A stretch of DNA of 64,000 nucleotides from positions 158,276,941 to 158,340,940 of the forward strand of contig CM043958.1 in NCBI GenBank assembly GCA_014529385.2. Reading direction: 5' to 3'. Below, piece after piece: positions 11,850 to 24,841 of this stretch (position 1 is the first letter of the stretch; every line of letters starts with the position of its first letter). Under the pieces are notes generated by a model that worked only from the letters and a program-made list of their open reading frames with translations, searched no databases and was not told the origin of the DNA. The stretch is from Adiantum capillus-veneris (lineage: Eukaryota; Streptophyta; Polypodiopsida; Polypodiales; Pteridaceae). Both the position numbers and the translations under genes were made by a program.

Positions 11850-12330
11850 TTGACCGTGCTACAATAGCAAAATCAAAATCTTCTACATGGGTTTGATTCA
11901 TGCCCTTGTAACTATAATCCTTAATATTTATCCTTGTCGTGGTTTCCATGTGTCTAAGGTATATATGGTTGTATCCCCAATCTTGGACCATTTTCAATTG
12001 TCTTATGAATGGTCTTCCTAGAATGATTTTGTAGTTTTTATTATTGCCAAAGTTAAAAACAATAAAGGTATGCTCATATTCAATGCCACAAGAAGTAACA
12101 ACTGCTTTTTGTAGCAGTCCTAGGGGCCTTTCTGTGTGTGCGTATGCAAGCTATAGTTTCATCCTAGTAGCCCTCACTGCTGGTTTTTCCCTTTTTTTCC
12201 AGAACTCTTTTGTTGCGATGGCTACACAAGCTCCACTATCAAGAATTTCCATGGTTTTTACACCTTGGAATTCCACAGGAAGAGTGGTGTTCCCATCTTC
12301 TCCCTCATAGTACTGTCCACCCTTGTTTAA
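11850..12330 (-). pseudogene. Retropepsin remnant of a minus-strand retroelement
   Basis: Reading down from about 12330, the minus strand encodes EILDSGACVAIATKEFW, a DSGA-type aspartic protease active site. About 60 residues later comes KIILGRPFIRQLKMV, the ILGRPF motif. The spacing is normal for a Ty3 protease. An in-frame TAG interrupts between the two motifs (near 12150). It sits downstream of gag and zinc-knuckle remnants on the same strand, in the usual gag-protease order. Confidence 0.7.
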
Positions 12331-13172
12331 CTACATTGGCCTAGTGTTTAGCTGAGGCATTTCTAGCTCTTTGATCCCTTCCTTGATTTGAGTCATTGGT
12401 TTTTTTATGCCAAGTTTCTCTATGAATTTTTCCATTGTATTCCACATGTTTGGTTGTATTATGAGCAACTCGGCTAAGGTTATCGTACAGGTGATTGATG
12501 TCGACAAAATATCTATCAACCCTTGTGAATTGATGACCTTGTTGGAAGACAGTCTCTATGATGGGACTGCAACAACATTTGACTTGGCCTTGTACTCTCT
12601 CGTATAGGATGGTAGTGTTCTTAGCAAATGGGGTTGATCGCCCATAGACTTTACAGATCCTTTGTCTCCCAATACGATTCCACTTCTAGATTCATTTGAG
12701 ATCTAGTCTCAATTTCCTTTATTGGTGGAAGAAACACTCCTCTCCCATCATTGGTGTGGTTTATTCATCTGCTTAGCTCACTCTCTTCATTGGCCTCTCT
12801 GACTTGTTTCCACAATTGGTCAAGACCATCTTTTTCTTTGTTGCAACTCTCAGGTATATCTATATGAAATCTCTTGAAAGAGTTATCTGTGGTATTCAAC
12901 ACTATCCTTGGCTCTAATGCTGGGTCCTTGAGCTCTGATCCGTGCTCATGACTAGAATATGGCTCTTTTTGTTCCTGGCTTGGTGGAGTTACCGTGTAGA
13001 TGGGACAGGGATGACATCCTCAGGTTTTCAAATTGGTGGTTCTAGTAAAGCTTGGGCTGTTTGAATCATTTTATTGCACATTTCAAGATTGTTATTTCTA
13101 GTTTTGCATACGGATATGTCATCCACCTCTGTTCTTGGGTTTGGCTATTTTTGAGTCGCACTTCATAGGCTT

Positions 13173-13478
13173 TCAAGAGAGGACTAGTGGATCATTAACC
13201 TTCTCGACCAATACTGATCCTCCTGAACTAGCACTTCTTGGTTTCTCCTCTATGCATGGTTCTTCTGGGTTTAGAGACATCTGCTTAAGAGAAGGTGCAA
13301 CTCTCTCCTCATGTTGTCTTATCTTCTCTTTATCTTGGGTAAGATCCTCAGCTAGGCATTTCTTCTCTCTTTGCCTATGTGCTTTCATCTTAGCCTTTCT
13401 AGCTTTCCAGCTATTTTGCTTGCTCTTGGTTTTTTGACTAGGTGCATCGGTCTTTGGTTCACCCATCTCTGGACTCAC
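13173..13478 (-). pseudogene. Basic linker between zinc knuckles and protease
   Basis: A 101-codon minus-strand frame that is strongly Lys/Arg/Glu-rich and probably helical (KARKAKMKAHRQREKK). It lies between the zinc-knuckle and protease remnants and is best read as a spacer of the same polyprotein. No domain is recognised. Confidence 0.3.
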
Positions 13479-13517
13479 GTCAATTTCTATTTTCTCCGTC
13501 TCTGGGTTCTCATCAGA

Positions 13518-13790
13518 TTATTGTTTATCTTGTGCTCTCGTAACTATTTGAACTCGTATGACATTTTCATGTTCTGAGCTACTGGGTAGTTGAACAATTC
13601 CTGAGACATTTGTCATGATCTTTCTGACTTGGTTTGGGTTTTTTGGACAGTCGGGGATCAAGTGAATGATGCCACAGTCAAGACAATAGGCATTTACTTG
13701 TGTGATCTCCATCTAAGGACAGTGTTTGACCAAGTGGTTTTCATGGCTTTTATGACACTCTATCTCTAGTTAAGAAGCTTCTCCGTGCCT
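13518..13790 (-). pseudogene. Two CCHC-like zinc knuckles with short spacing
   Basis: One frame contains CLDCGIIHLIPDC, which is C-x2-C-x3-H-x4-C rather than the usual C-x2-C-x4-H-x4-C. Just upstream in the same frame is CHKSHENHLVKHC, which fits the same short pattern with Ser in place of the second Cys; a stop codon separates the two. Such knuckles bind nucleic acid in Gag. Position between the gag core (14.2-15.0 kb) and the protease supports the assignment. Confidence 0.5.
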
Positions 13791-14199
13791 TTCCTCTTGG
13801 CTCTAAACAGAATCTGACCTAGCTATGCCTCTATTAACAATGAACCACAATGTACTGGCCTCGCCATTCCATGTTTTTCTCTCATCTTTTGTTGCTTTGA
13901 AGGGCAGTACCCACTTTGATTGCTATAACACATTGTAGTTGGTACTAGCACTCGTTTATTAGATGCTTCCATCACTGGTATGTATCTCACGTCTACAAGA
14001 ATTCTAGCACCTGGCAGTGGAGGTTGTTTTCCTAAGATAGGCTATGGCCTTGAATATCCTACTAGACCTAGTGCATTCCCCATAGCGTATCTAGGTGGCA
14101 TAGGTGTTACTGGAACAGGTTGTACATACCTCTCCCTAGCATATGCCATGCTATAGTAACACTCTTCTCTCATATGGTTTGTCCATTTTCTCTCAATTT

Positions 14200-14958
14200 T
14201 CACAACTTAGGCTCCCTTGGATCAGCATTTACAAGAGGAGTCAACCTCTTGATTATTTTGTCAATAAAATTTTCTTGTTTGATAGGTGTCATTGGTTTCG
14301 CAATGGACTCACTCATCTGTGAATCCGTGTGCTGAGAGGATGTGTTGTCCTTTTGACTCTTACAATTGTTTTCTTTATATTCCTCACAATTATCTACCAG
14401 ATAAATATCTTCTTTGGTCAATTCGTTTAGCATCATGCTCCTTATCATATGCAAATCCTTTTGAAGACCCTCATGTCTCATACCTTGGATAAAGATCAGC
14501 ATCAATCTTTTCTACATAGGTAGTTTATCTCTCAAATAGAAGTTGATGTATCTCTTGAGCAGTAATGCCACTTTGCGTACTGATTCACCCTCTTTCTGCT
14601 TGAATCTTTGGATTTGTGAGACTCTATTGTGAGCTATACCTTTCTGGGAGAATTCTTCGATGAATTCCTCAAAAAACTCGTCTAGAGTCTCAAAATCTTG
14701 TCCTTCTACTTAGTCAAACCATATAGCAGCATCATCTTCTAGAGTCAGTCCGAATCTAGCAAATTGTGTCACAAAATCCAAAACTTCCTCTCCTCTAATT
14801 ACTCTTTTGAAAGCCGCTAACTGATCTCTCAGATCTTTATCTTCAGAGTATCTCCTGTTCACCCATTTTTGGACTTGGGACGGTCTAACTCGCCTATTGT
14901 CTACAAGTCCGAGATGTAATTCTTTTGTCCTAATCCACAAGCCTTGTAAACCGGCCAC
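14200..14958 (-). pseudogene. Gag core remnant of a minus-strand retroelement
   Basis: Two frames, 14710-14958 (82 codons) and 14200-14505 (101 codons), joined by coding-like sequence with breaks. The first has KRVIRGEEVLDFVTQFARF followed by LTLEDDAAIWFD, typical of the Ty3-type Gag core where long helices precede a W-F/L motif. The second continues with MRHEGLQKDLHMI and a Lys/Asn-rich tail. Multiple stops make it inactive. Confidence 0.55.
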
Positions 14959-15030
14959 TAGTCATATGAAAAGCCCTAGGTATAAGCTCAAAATCTCTAG
15001 TTTGAAGACACCATTGTAACATTATCCAAA

Positions 15031-17567
15031 GTTTTGGAAGAGCTTTGTATGTACATCTGTGGAGTGGCAACTCAGCAACACATTGTAGTTATTTTTTCTC
15101 CTTCTCTGGTAATCAAAATTCAGTTCCAAAAAGTGCATCGAGTTTCTTGTCTTTTGCTCTACTATTTAAGTATAATCATTCTCAGTTTTTTTGTGGTTTG
15201 CAACTACCATTTGTGTGCTAAATTTGTAGTTTTGAGTACAAAAAAGGTTGTTATTTGACATTTTTACCATAGGAGAGTGTTCCTAGACCATAGAGAAACC
15301 TTTTTGGATAGTTATAGCTTTTATGACCTAGACCATGATGGATCGGTATTTTGGTACCTTGTCATATGACTACCACTCTTTGTAAGACAATTCCCCTAGG
15401 CCTATTATAGCTCCTTCTAAAGTTTCATTGCATTCCGAGTACCATTAGGAGAAGTTTGAGGTCTCTTTTTTGCCATTTAACGTTTAAAGAGAGTGTGCTC
15501 TAGGCCAATGAGAGGAGGGAATCCCTTACAAAACCTTCACTTTTAAAATTGCTTTTAAATTTCTAAAGCAATTTTTTTTTCGAAAGAAAGTCTAAGGTAA
15601 GTTTCCATCACGTGGTCCTTTTACCTCAGAAAGATCTCCTTCATTGGCACGAAGGTATTTTTGAATCTTCTCGCGTCCTTCTTTTCCCTCCTATTCCCAC
15701 CTCTCTCTCATTCCACCACCTTATTCTGTCTCCTCTTCCTACTATCCTCTCTTCACTCTTCTGTGTGTCATCTTACTCAAGCAATGGAGTCCACCTAGTG
15801 TAAACACCCTAGCACATCCATTGAAACCATTATCACCTATGCCACACTAAAGGACTCACAAATAGTAGATTTTAACATCCATACCCAAGGTTAGCTGGAT
15901 TATAATTTAGCAAAGCAGGAGAACAAAATACTCCTCAAAAAATTAATTCTTGTCATGTTGGAAGAAAGAGTGAAAAATTTTAGGCTTTCTGGAGCCAAGA
16001 ATATGTTTATATGCACAAGAAGCTTCATCTCCATTCTGGGAGCTCTAATCTTGCTCTCCACAGAGATAACTGTAAGTGATTCATATGGTGACTATTATTT
16101 CCAATTTGCTTTAGGTTGTTTGTGGTACGTTTCTCTTATGATTTTTATTATTTTTGCTTGTTTTGTGCTACTGTGCTTCTTACACATCTCTATTTATGAA
16201 GCATAGAGGAATGGCAATTGGTGGAGTGTGCCAAGATGTCCAAGCTTGGTTCATTGGGGAGGAGCTTTACAAAGGGAGAAATCATGGGTCTTTCTTAGAG
16301 AAGGGGTATTCTTCCATGTTATAGGACATTGATATCATGTGAATGAATAGTGAACACATGGCCACCTTGAAGATAAGATCCATGTGCACATTGCACTAAA
16401 TGAGGCAAGATCTACACAATGCACATACAAATTTTTCTATAGATTTTGCTTTTGAGATAGATGAAAAGGCCTATAAATAATGATGTCTTTCTTTCTACCA
16501 TTCTTTGCTTCTATGAGGCATAGTTTTACTTTCCCTTTTTTATAATATTTCTTGCAGGTCTTGATACAGATTGAAATAGATTTCTATGCCAATAACTACC
16601 ATTAGGGATTGTCCATCTAATGCCAAGCTAAAATACTCCTTAGCTAGAGTCCTACACTATTGCTAGTGCTATTGGCAGTTTGTATCAATTGTTCCCTACA
16701 ATTGGCATTTGTACAAGATATTTTGATAGCAATGAAAAAAAGAAAGTGCTATCATACCACAGTCTTCTCATCCTCTTGCTTTATAACACTATAAGTAGCT
16801 CGAGCCAATTTTTAAATCCACCCATACACACTTACAATGGGCAATACGGGGATTTTATATTTGCAAGATTTTGTTTTCAAGCTTATGGAATTGAAACATT
16901 ATTTTTGAGCTTTTTAATGCTTGTAATACAATATCTTCAAATATTGGTGTGGCATGAGAAAAGTCTACATTAGATCGTGCAATCCTTTAATCACCAAACA
17001 ATCAAATGTAGCATGTATGCATGTCTTTGCTATGGGAATGTATGCTCGTGCAAATCTTTTATTATCCTGAAATGTAACTTTAAAGAAAGCACCATTTCTA
17101 AGTAGTTTTTATTCAACACCATTTTTTGAAGTATTAATAGTGGGCATTCTCCAAGAAAGTATTGCGTCAATTGCTAAAGAGATTCTTTAATGTTCGACTC
17201 TATAAATAGTCATACTAGGCATCTCCCACGTTGTGCTAGAATAGTCTTGATCCTCTGATGGAGCTCCATCAATGTCGTGGTCGCCCTCATAGATGTGGGC
17301 ATCTAGCTTGCCCGAGCTCAATAGCTGGGTCAACTAATATACCTTTGGTATGGGTGGGCTCTAAAGTCTGTTGTGAAGCATGCTTGTCTGGCTACCGAGT
17401 CTCTGTTCTAAAGAAGTCAGTGATCTCCCTTTGTGAATTTCTCCCACTGCTTGATCTCCTCAAGAGACTGGAGGAGAAGAAATGTCAAGTTTTATCAAGT
17501 AGTCAATCAGAAAAAATCCTTGTATTATCCCCCACCTACTTCCTTGTCTCTTTCTAGTGCAAAGAAA
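15031..17567. other. No gene recognised
   Basis: AT-rich intergenic DNA with a few short frames (the longest about 97 codons near 16.7-17.0 kb) that lack any recognisable motif. Just before it, 15014 could be the start of an LTR, because TGTAACATT follows a PBS-like segment; this is too weak to annotate. Confidence 0.35.
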
Positions 17568-19450
17568 TTATAAAAATCTTTCACTTTCAGATGATCTACT
17601 GTATGCATCCTTTGTTTTTTGTATATTCCTCTGTATAACTATAGCAATATCAAAACTATCTAATAATTTTTTAATCTCTTGTGATCTTGTTCTGTGACAC
17701 ACTTGTCTATAAAACCACTGGAATACTTCAAGAAATCTATTAGCGTTTTGAGCTCCTCCACCATCATGTATAGTGTGTTTGAAGAACTTGGTTCTTGCCT
17801 GATAGTGGGACTTCTCCATGCCTTGAGTAGACCAAATTGACAAGCTTCCACGTTTCTCTATAGGAGTGTGATTGTATATAATGTGTTGCATAAGAAAAAG
17901 ATAATTTCTTCAACAACTTATGCAAGTATTAAAGAAAATTAGTAGAATCAAAATTCATAAGTATTACCATGTAGTGTGTGAAGTGCTCTGAGCTCCAAGC
18001 ACTTGTCATAGCTTTCTTGAATCTGTTCAACTCTTTCTCAAAGTTGGAGAGGTCAATTTTTCCCTAATTATAGTTAGAAAAGTGCATGCAGTGTGCAAAG
18101 GTGGATATTTGAATGGGGAATATCTAGAACAACTTGAAATTTTGGATCTTTATGGTGTCTATTTGCGGATTTTTTCTAGGTAGCAGGATTCAGCTCGTTT
18201 GCTACACCCATGGAGTAGATACAGAGGCTTTTGGCATTGGCACCCCTTGACACATTGTACATGGGTGAAAGCATGTTAACCTGTCGCGCTTTTTGTGCTA
18301 GTTGGCAGTTTCAAGTTAGCACATCTTCGAAAAGCTGGGCGTCCGGTAAATTTTTTACAAATAATATCAAAATTTGTCGGAGGTTGTACATTTGGATTCC
18401 TTGTTTCAAGTGCTTTCTATTGATATATCATATGTCATAGATCTTGGAGATGTAGCTCAAGTTATTGTACTAGTTAGCATATGTCGAAATTGTGCTAGTT
18501 AGCATCGTCCGGGACATGAAAAAGCATGACAGGTTAACATGCTTTCACCCACATACATTCTAGGGTCTTTAGGAACCCCCCATTCCCCCTATGTGCCATT
18601 CCATCTGGTACCTACCAAACTCCCTCAACATCTAGCTCCTCCCTAGTCTATTGAGATTTGATTATTATAGGGATACTAGTGTGGTGAAATACCCAATTCA
18701 ATACATTGTAAAATCTTTAGTATCAACTTCAAAAGCACCTAACCACAAAATGTTCTTCTTTGTCTGCACACTAAAATTTTTAAGGTTTCTACCCCCTATA
18801 TGGTGTGAAGAGCTCTATTCACAAGGGTAATTGATACTCTCTCAAGCTTTCTATCCTTCATAATTTCACTCTCATCTAATTTAATTACAAAAATGGATTT
18901 CCCATTCACACCAGTATGTTGAATACCATAGAATCTTATCATTTCCCTCTGCAAAGTTCTCAAGTCAAAGAATAGCTTGTTGAAAGAGTTAAACTTGAGG
19001 TATTTCTTTTTATTAAGATATATGTCATTGATGTGGAAAGGCTCTCCAAGCATCTCCATGACCTTGGAATTAATTTTGAGCCTGGAATGTTGAGAATTTG
19101 ATGGCTTTGGAAGTGAGGACCCCTTCACTCTCTAGTGCTTTAGGTTTCTATTGATGACCTTGAATATATTTTAGTAACCTGCCTTGCTAATTCCAACTTT
19201 GTCCAAAGTGCCTTGAACTTCATCTTTGTCCATAGGAGAACTTTGCACAAATCCATTGATGAGTTTCTACCTAGGAACCCTAAATCTTCTTTTATTCAAT
19301 AGGTTTCCAATAACAACATGTGGAATTACATCACAAAAGGATTGTGATACACCTCTCATGTTTCCTTGTAAAAAGTCTGGCTGAACTAAGGACTTGAGGT
19401 AAATACAAAGAAATACTATAGCAGCCAAAGGTACCATCTTGCAAAACAAA
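17568..19450 (-). pseudogene. Unidentified multi-frame coding remnant
   Basis: Protein-like text is spread over all three minus-strand frames, broken by frameshifts and by the MITE at 18263-18550. Segments in order from high coordinates: NLLKRRFRVPR-like basic text near 19.3 kb, LDESEIMKDRKLERVSI near 18.85 kb, then after the MITE VVLDIPHSNIHLCTLHA (about 18.1 kb), LSNFEKELNRFKKAMTSAW (18.0 kb) and SIWSTQGMEKSHYQART (17.8 kb). The Cys/His-containing and WSTQGMEKSH segments remind me of uncharacterised plant transposon-type proteins, but I cannot name the family. It is a decayed gene, not an active one. Confidence 0.4.
18263..18550 (+). mobile_element. 288-bp MITE-like element, copy 1
   Basis: Bounded by inverted termini GGGTGAAAGCATGTTAACCT and its complement, flanked by the 4-bp direct repeat ACAT (18259-18262 and 18551-18554). 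The interior has repeats of TGCTAACTAG-type sequence near both ends and no coding capacity. It lies inside an unidentified coding remnant, whose text resumes on both sides. A second copy in the opposite orientation, also exactly 288 bp, is at 30650-30937. Confidence 0.85.
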
Positions 19451-21767
<2,317 letters not shown>

Positions 21768-22497
21768 ATAACTGAAAATGAGCCCTATTTTGCAAGATTT
21801 TGCCTATATGTGCCCGACCTACCTGGAGTGATAAGTGCATACTTACCTTGCTTGTCTTGATTTCTTATGGTAAATCACCTACGGCTCAAACGGTCCATCA
21901 TTTGGATACTCGGTCACTAATTGCCCTTGATTTTGCAATTTTGATCCATTTTAAGGTGGCACAAAATTCAACTTGTGCCAAATTCTTCCAAACTTGTCAT
22001 GCTTGAAAATCTTGCTTTGTTGATTTGGAGTTTTCTTTGAGAACTTAATTTTGAATTTCTTGGCTCAATTTACTAATTTTATATCCTTATTAGCTTAAAA
22101 GTTAAAGAAAATTATTATTATTTGGACAAAAATTAGCCAAAATTATTCCCTACACTCATATACATACTCTCACTCTAGGCATCATGTCTATAAAAACTTG
22201 TCAATATGGCTCATTATTATGCCTGATAAAAATCAACTAAAAAAAAAATTAAGCGGAAAAGCACACTTTGTACACTATATACAAATAATGTCGACATCTT
22301 GCAGCTTACAATCTTGAAATAGACTACCAAAACTATTGCTACTCCCCCCTTCCCATTTTGAATCATTTTGGACGAAGGTTTGTGCAATGTGCATTGGGCA
22401 CTAATTAACAGTGAATCACCATGAATTTCTTCAACAAGAATTCAATCATTTCAGTTATGAAGTGAGTCCCTCTATCATTCATTGTTTTAGTCAGTAG
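21768..22497. other. No gene recognised
   Basis: AT-rich DNA with only short frames. Confidence 0.4.
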
Positions 22498-23085
22498 TGT
22501 TGATAATAGGCGGCACAAAGACATAGATCGCGGAGTTAATAATAGGAAGCTTTATTGCTACCATAAAATAGGCTCAGCACAAAGACAGAGATCGCGGAGT
22601 TTGTCATAGCCAGGTGACTAGCTTGATATCCACACACGGATTACTCATAGTACCCTGATCTCTGAATTTCCTCCCATCATAACTGTCTCTATATCATATA
22701 AACTGTCGCGATGATGCTTAAAATAGCATAAAATTAAAAACAGAGTTCTATTCTGAACGTAGAAACTACTGCAGATGTTTTCTCTTGCAGACCTATGGAC
22801 GTACGTAGGATAGGCTGCCGAGACCCTGTATTGCATGCATAAGCGAAGGCCTTTCTCTTGGCGTAGGCCTATGGCCTTACGTAGGATAGATGAGAGAATT
22901 CCAAAGGAGATATGGGGCTCAAACACCCTCTTGCAACTATTGGCACACACAAACACATGCTTATGCTTCTCTTGTCGCTCATAAGTTTCAAACCCAAAAA
23001 CCCAAAACACAGAGCTTCTTGAATCTCATGCAATTCAAACGGAATATTTAACGATAATTTATACTTATCTTCATGAGACCTAACA
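22498..23085 (-). repeat. LTR-like block, probable 3' LTR of a minus-strand element
   Basis: 588 bp starting TGTTGATAAT and ending GACCTAACA on the plus strand (TGTT...AACA termini). Directly beyond the high-coordinate end is TCTCCTCTTCATGG, which on the minus strand reads GAAGAGGAGA just before TGTTAGG and would serve as a polypurine tract. A 20-base segment (CACAAAGACA/TAGAGATCGCGG type) occurs twice near the low end. No partner LTR was found. Confidence 0.45.
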
Positions 23086-23959
23086 TCTCCTCTTCATGGT
23101 CTTTGTGATCGTGCGCTCCGCAGCTCTGAATGACATGCCCATAACAATGAAGCATTGAAGTATGATGTCATCACACGTTCATAGTCTTCACATCATGAGT
23201 AGCATGTGTCCTTGCTTGGCTGCCAATCTCATGGCCGAGCGAGCTTAGAAAAAGGGCTCCCGATTCCACACCATATTCCGCAAGGAGGATAGAACGCCTC
23301 CATCAAATGCCAGATTTGCCATATGCCAATGTTGGCACACTTCTAGATCTTTTACATTCTATTGATCCTTATGTTGATCTGTAGTTGCAAAGAAACCATG
23401 GCATCATGGAACTTGTCATGCCATCAATAATGGAGCACCGAGCTCACACTTGTACAGAAACTTTTCAATGGATAAAGGAGCACCGAGCTCATATCTCAGT
23501 CATAACAGGAAATCTTGCACCAGTCTTTTCTCGCCAACATAATTTGCAATGTCTAATGTACAGTCATAATTGGAGACACAGATGTGAAGCGTCTTCCATG
23601 CACAAGGAGTCATCAATTCCACATAGATCGTCAAGACGAATACGATTTTCCAGCCTCATGCCTTCATCAAGTTGGGATCCGAGGTCAGCCATGAAGAGAC
23701 ACAAAAAAAAGAAAACTTGCCCTCCAATCCATGTGTCGATACTGAACCAGCCTTAAAGGAAGCCATGGAAAGAGCTGCGCAGCCAACCATGTAGCCATGA
23801 AGAAACCAGAAAATCCCACGCATGGATATTTTCTTAAACTTGCTTTAGATAGATGCCCTCTTTGAATTTCGGCTAAGATTTAGGGTTTCCATCAGAGGAT
23901 TTGTGAGTGAAGTTGAACAAATGGTTGTGCCTGCAATTGCTTCTTTGCGCTCTCTGTGT
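23086..23959. other. No gene recognised
   Basis: If the neighbouring LTR is real this would be its internal region, but no retroelement domain is visible. A plus-strand frame of 123 codons (23385-23756) has no recognisable motif. Confidence 0.35.
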
Positions 23960-23964
23960 TGAAG

Positions 23965-24330
23965 GGATGATCATCTCAAGACCAGATCCGATTCATAACC
24001 AGCACCAACAAAGGAAACGTGTATTGCAGTGCCTACTTTAAGAGTTGATGCACATAGGCAAGCATCCAAAGCATAGAGAAAAGTAACTTTATCTGGTTTC
24101 AAACCTTGAAGCCTGAATGTTGAAATAGATCTAGAGCATCATGGCCACACCCATTCTGGGTGAATGTTGTCATATTGCTTGGCAACACATCAAACACTTT
24201 CTTTGCGACGAATAGACTGCCACACCTGCCATACATAGTAATGAATGCATTTCCAACAGCCTCGTCTTCATCAAGATGGCAACTGTGAAGCAAATGATGA
24301 ATGTATTTCCATGCTACAATTCCAATTTTT
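23965..24330 (-). pseudogene. Pentatricopeptide repeat (PPR) gene fragment
   Basis: On the minus strand one frame reads HLLHSCHLDEDEAVGNAFI then TMYGRCGSLFVAKKVFDVLP, the classic S/P/L-type PPR wording. After a one-base shift near 24100 it continues GLKPDKVTFLYALDAC followed by VGTAIHVSFVGAGYESDLVL. That amounts to about two or three 35-residue motifs. It is broken by the frameshift and a terminal stop and has no organelle-targeting start or further repeats. PPR proteins bind organellar RNA; this piece is a relic. This is the only host-type gene sequence I recognise in the window. Confidence 0.75.
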
Positions 24331-24410
24331 TAATATAACGGTAGGTGTATATAGAGTTGTGGGTTTTTCCCTTGAGCCCCCAAGGGTTTTTTCATCCACA
24401 GAAAGGGACC

Positions 24411-24833
24411 TTAGTTTGAGTGGGGGTGTTGAGCTATATATAGTGTGTCTCTATATATAGCGCCCTGCAATCTATTCCCCTCTATATAAACCTGTCTCGT
24501 GTGATCAGTAGATACAGTTGGGGTTGTCATATCTGGTGTCTCTTCTCTCGTCTTTGCTCCACTGTCAACAATATCTGGTGTCTCTTCTCTCGTCTTTGCT
24601 CCACTGTCAACATGTTGAGCTATATATAGTGTGTCTCTATATATAGCGCCCTGCAATCTGGTCCCCTCTATATAAACCTGTCTCGTGTGATCAGTAGATA
24701 CAGTTGGGGTTGTCATATCCGGTGTCTCTTCTCTCGTCTTTTCTCCACTGTCAACAATATCTGGTGTCTCTTCTCTCGTCTTTGCTCCACTGTCAACAAG
24801 TAGCCCATATCTTGTAAATACATTTTCATACAA
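24411..24833 (-). repeat. Hierarchical in-frame tandem repeat (186 bp, with 42-bp sub-repeats)
   Basis: Two copies of a 186-bp unit (from 24429 and 24615), each holding two copies of a 42-bp unit (VDSGAKTREETPDI on the minus strand). Both periods are multiples of three, so a 140-codon minus-strand frame stays open. Each unit also has TATATATA-rich text (CTATATATAGCG and CTATATAAAC). It could be a repetitive coding exon or a duplicated LTR promoter. It directly abuts the truncated integrase remnant of the next feature, which favours a retroelement-derived origin. Confidence 0.7.
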
Positions 24834-24841
24834 GAACTTTT

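Noticed and set aside
15955-16206. A hydrophobic 83-codon plus-strand frame that could encode a membrane peptide
   Set aside because: Hydrophobicity is expected from T-rich DNA; no homology, signal context or conservation can be shown.
22645-23010. A 121-codon minus-strand frame
   Set aside because: It lies wholly inside an LTR-like block and has no recognisable motif.
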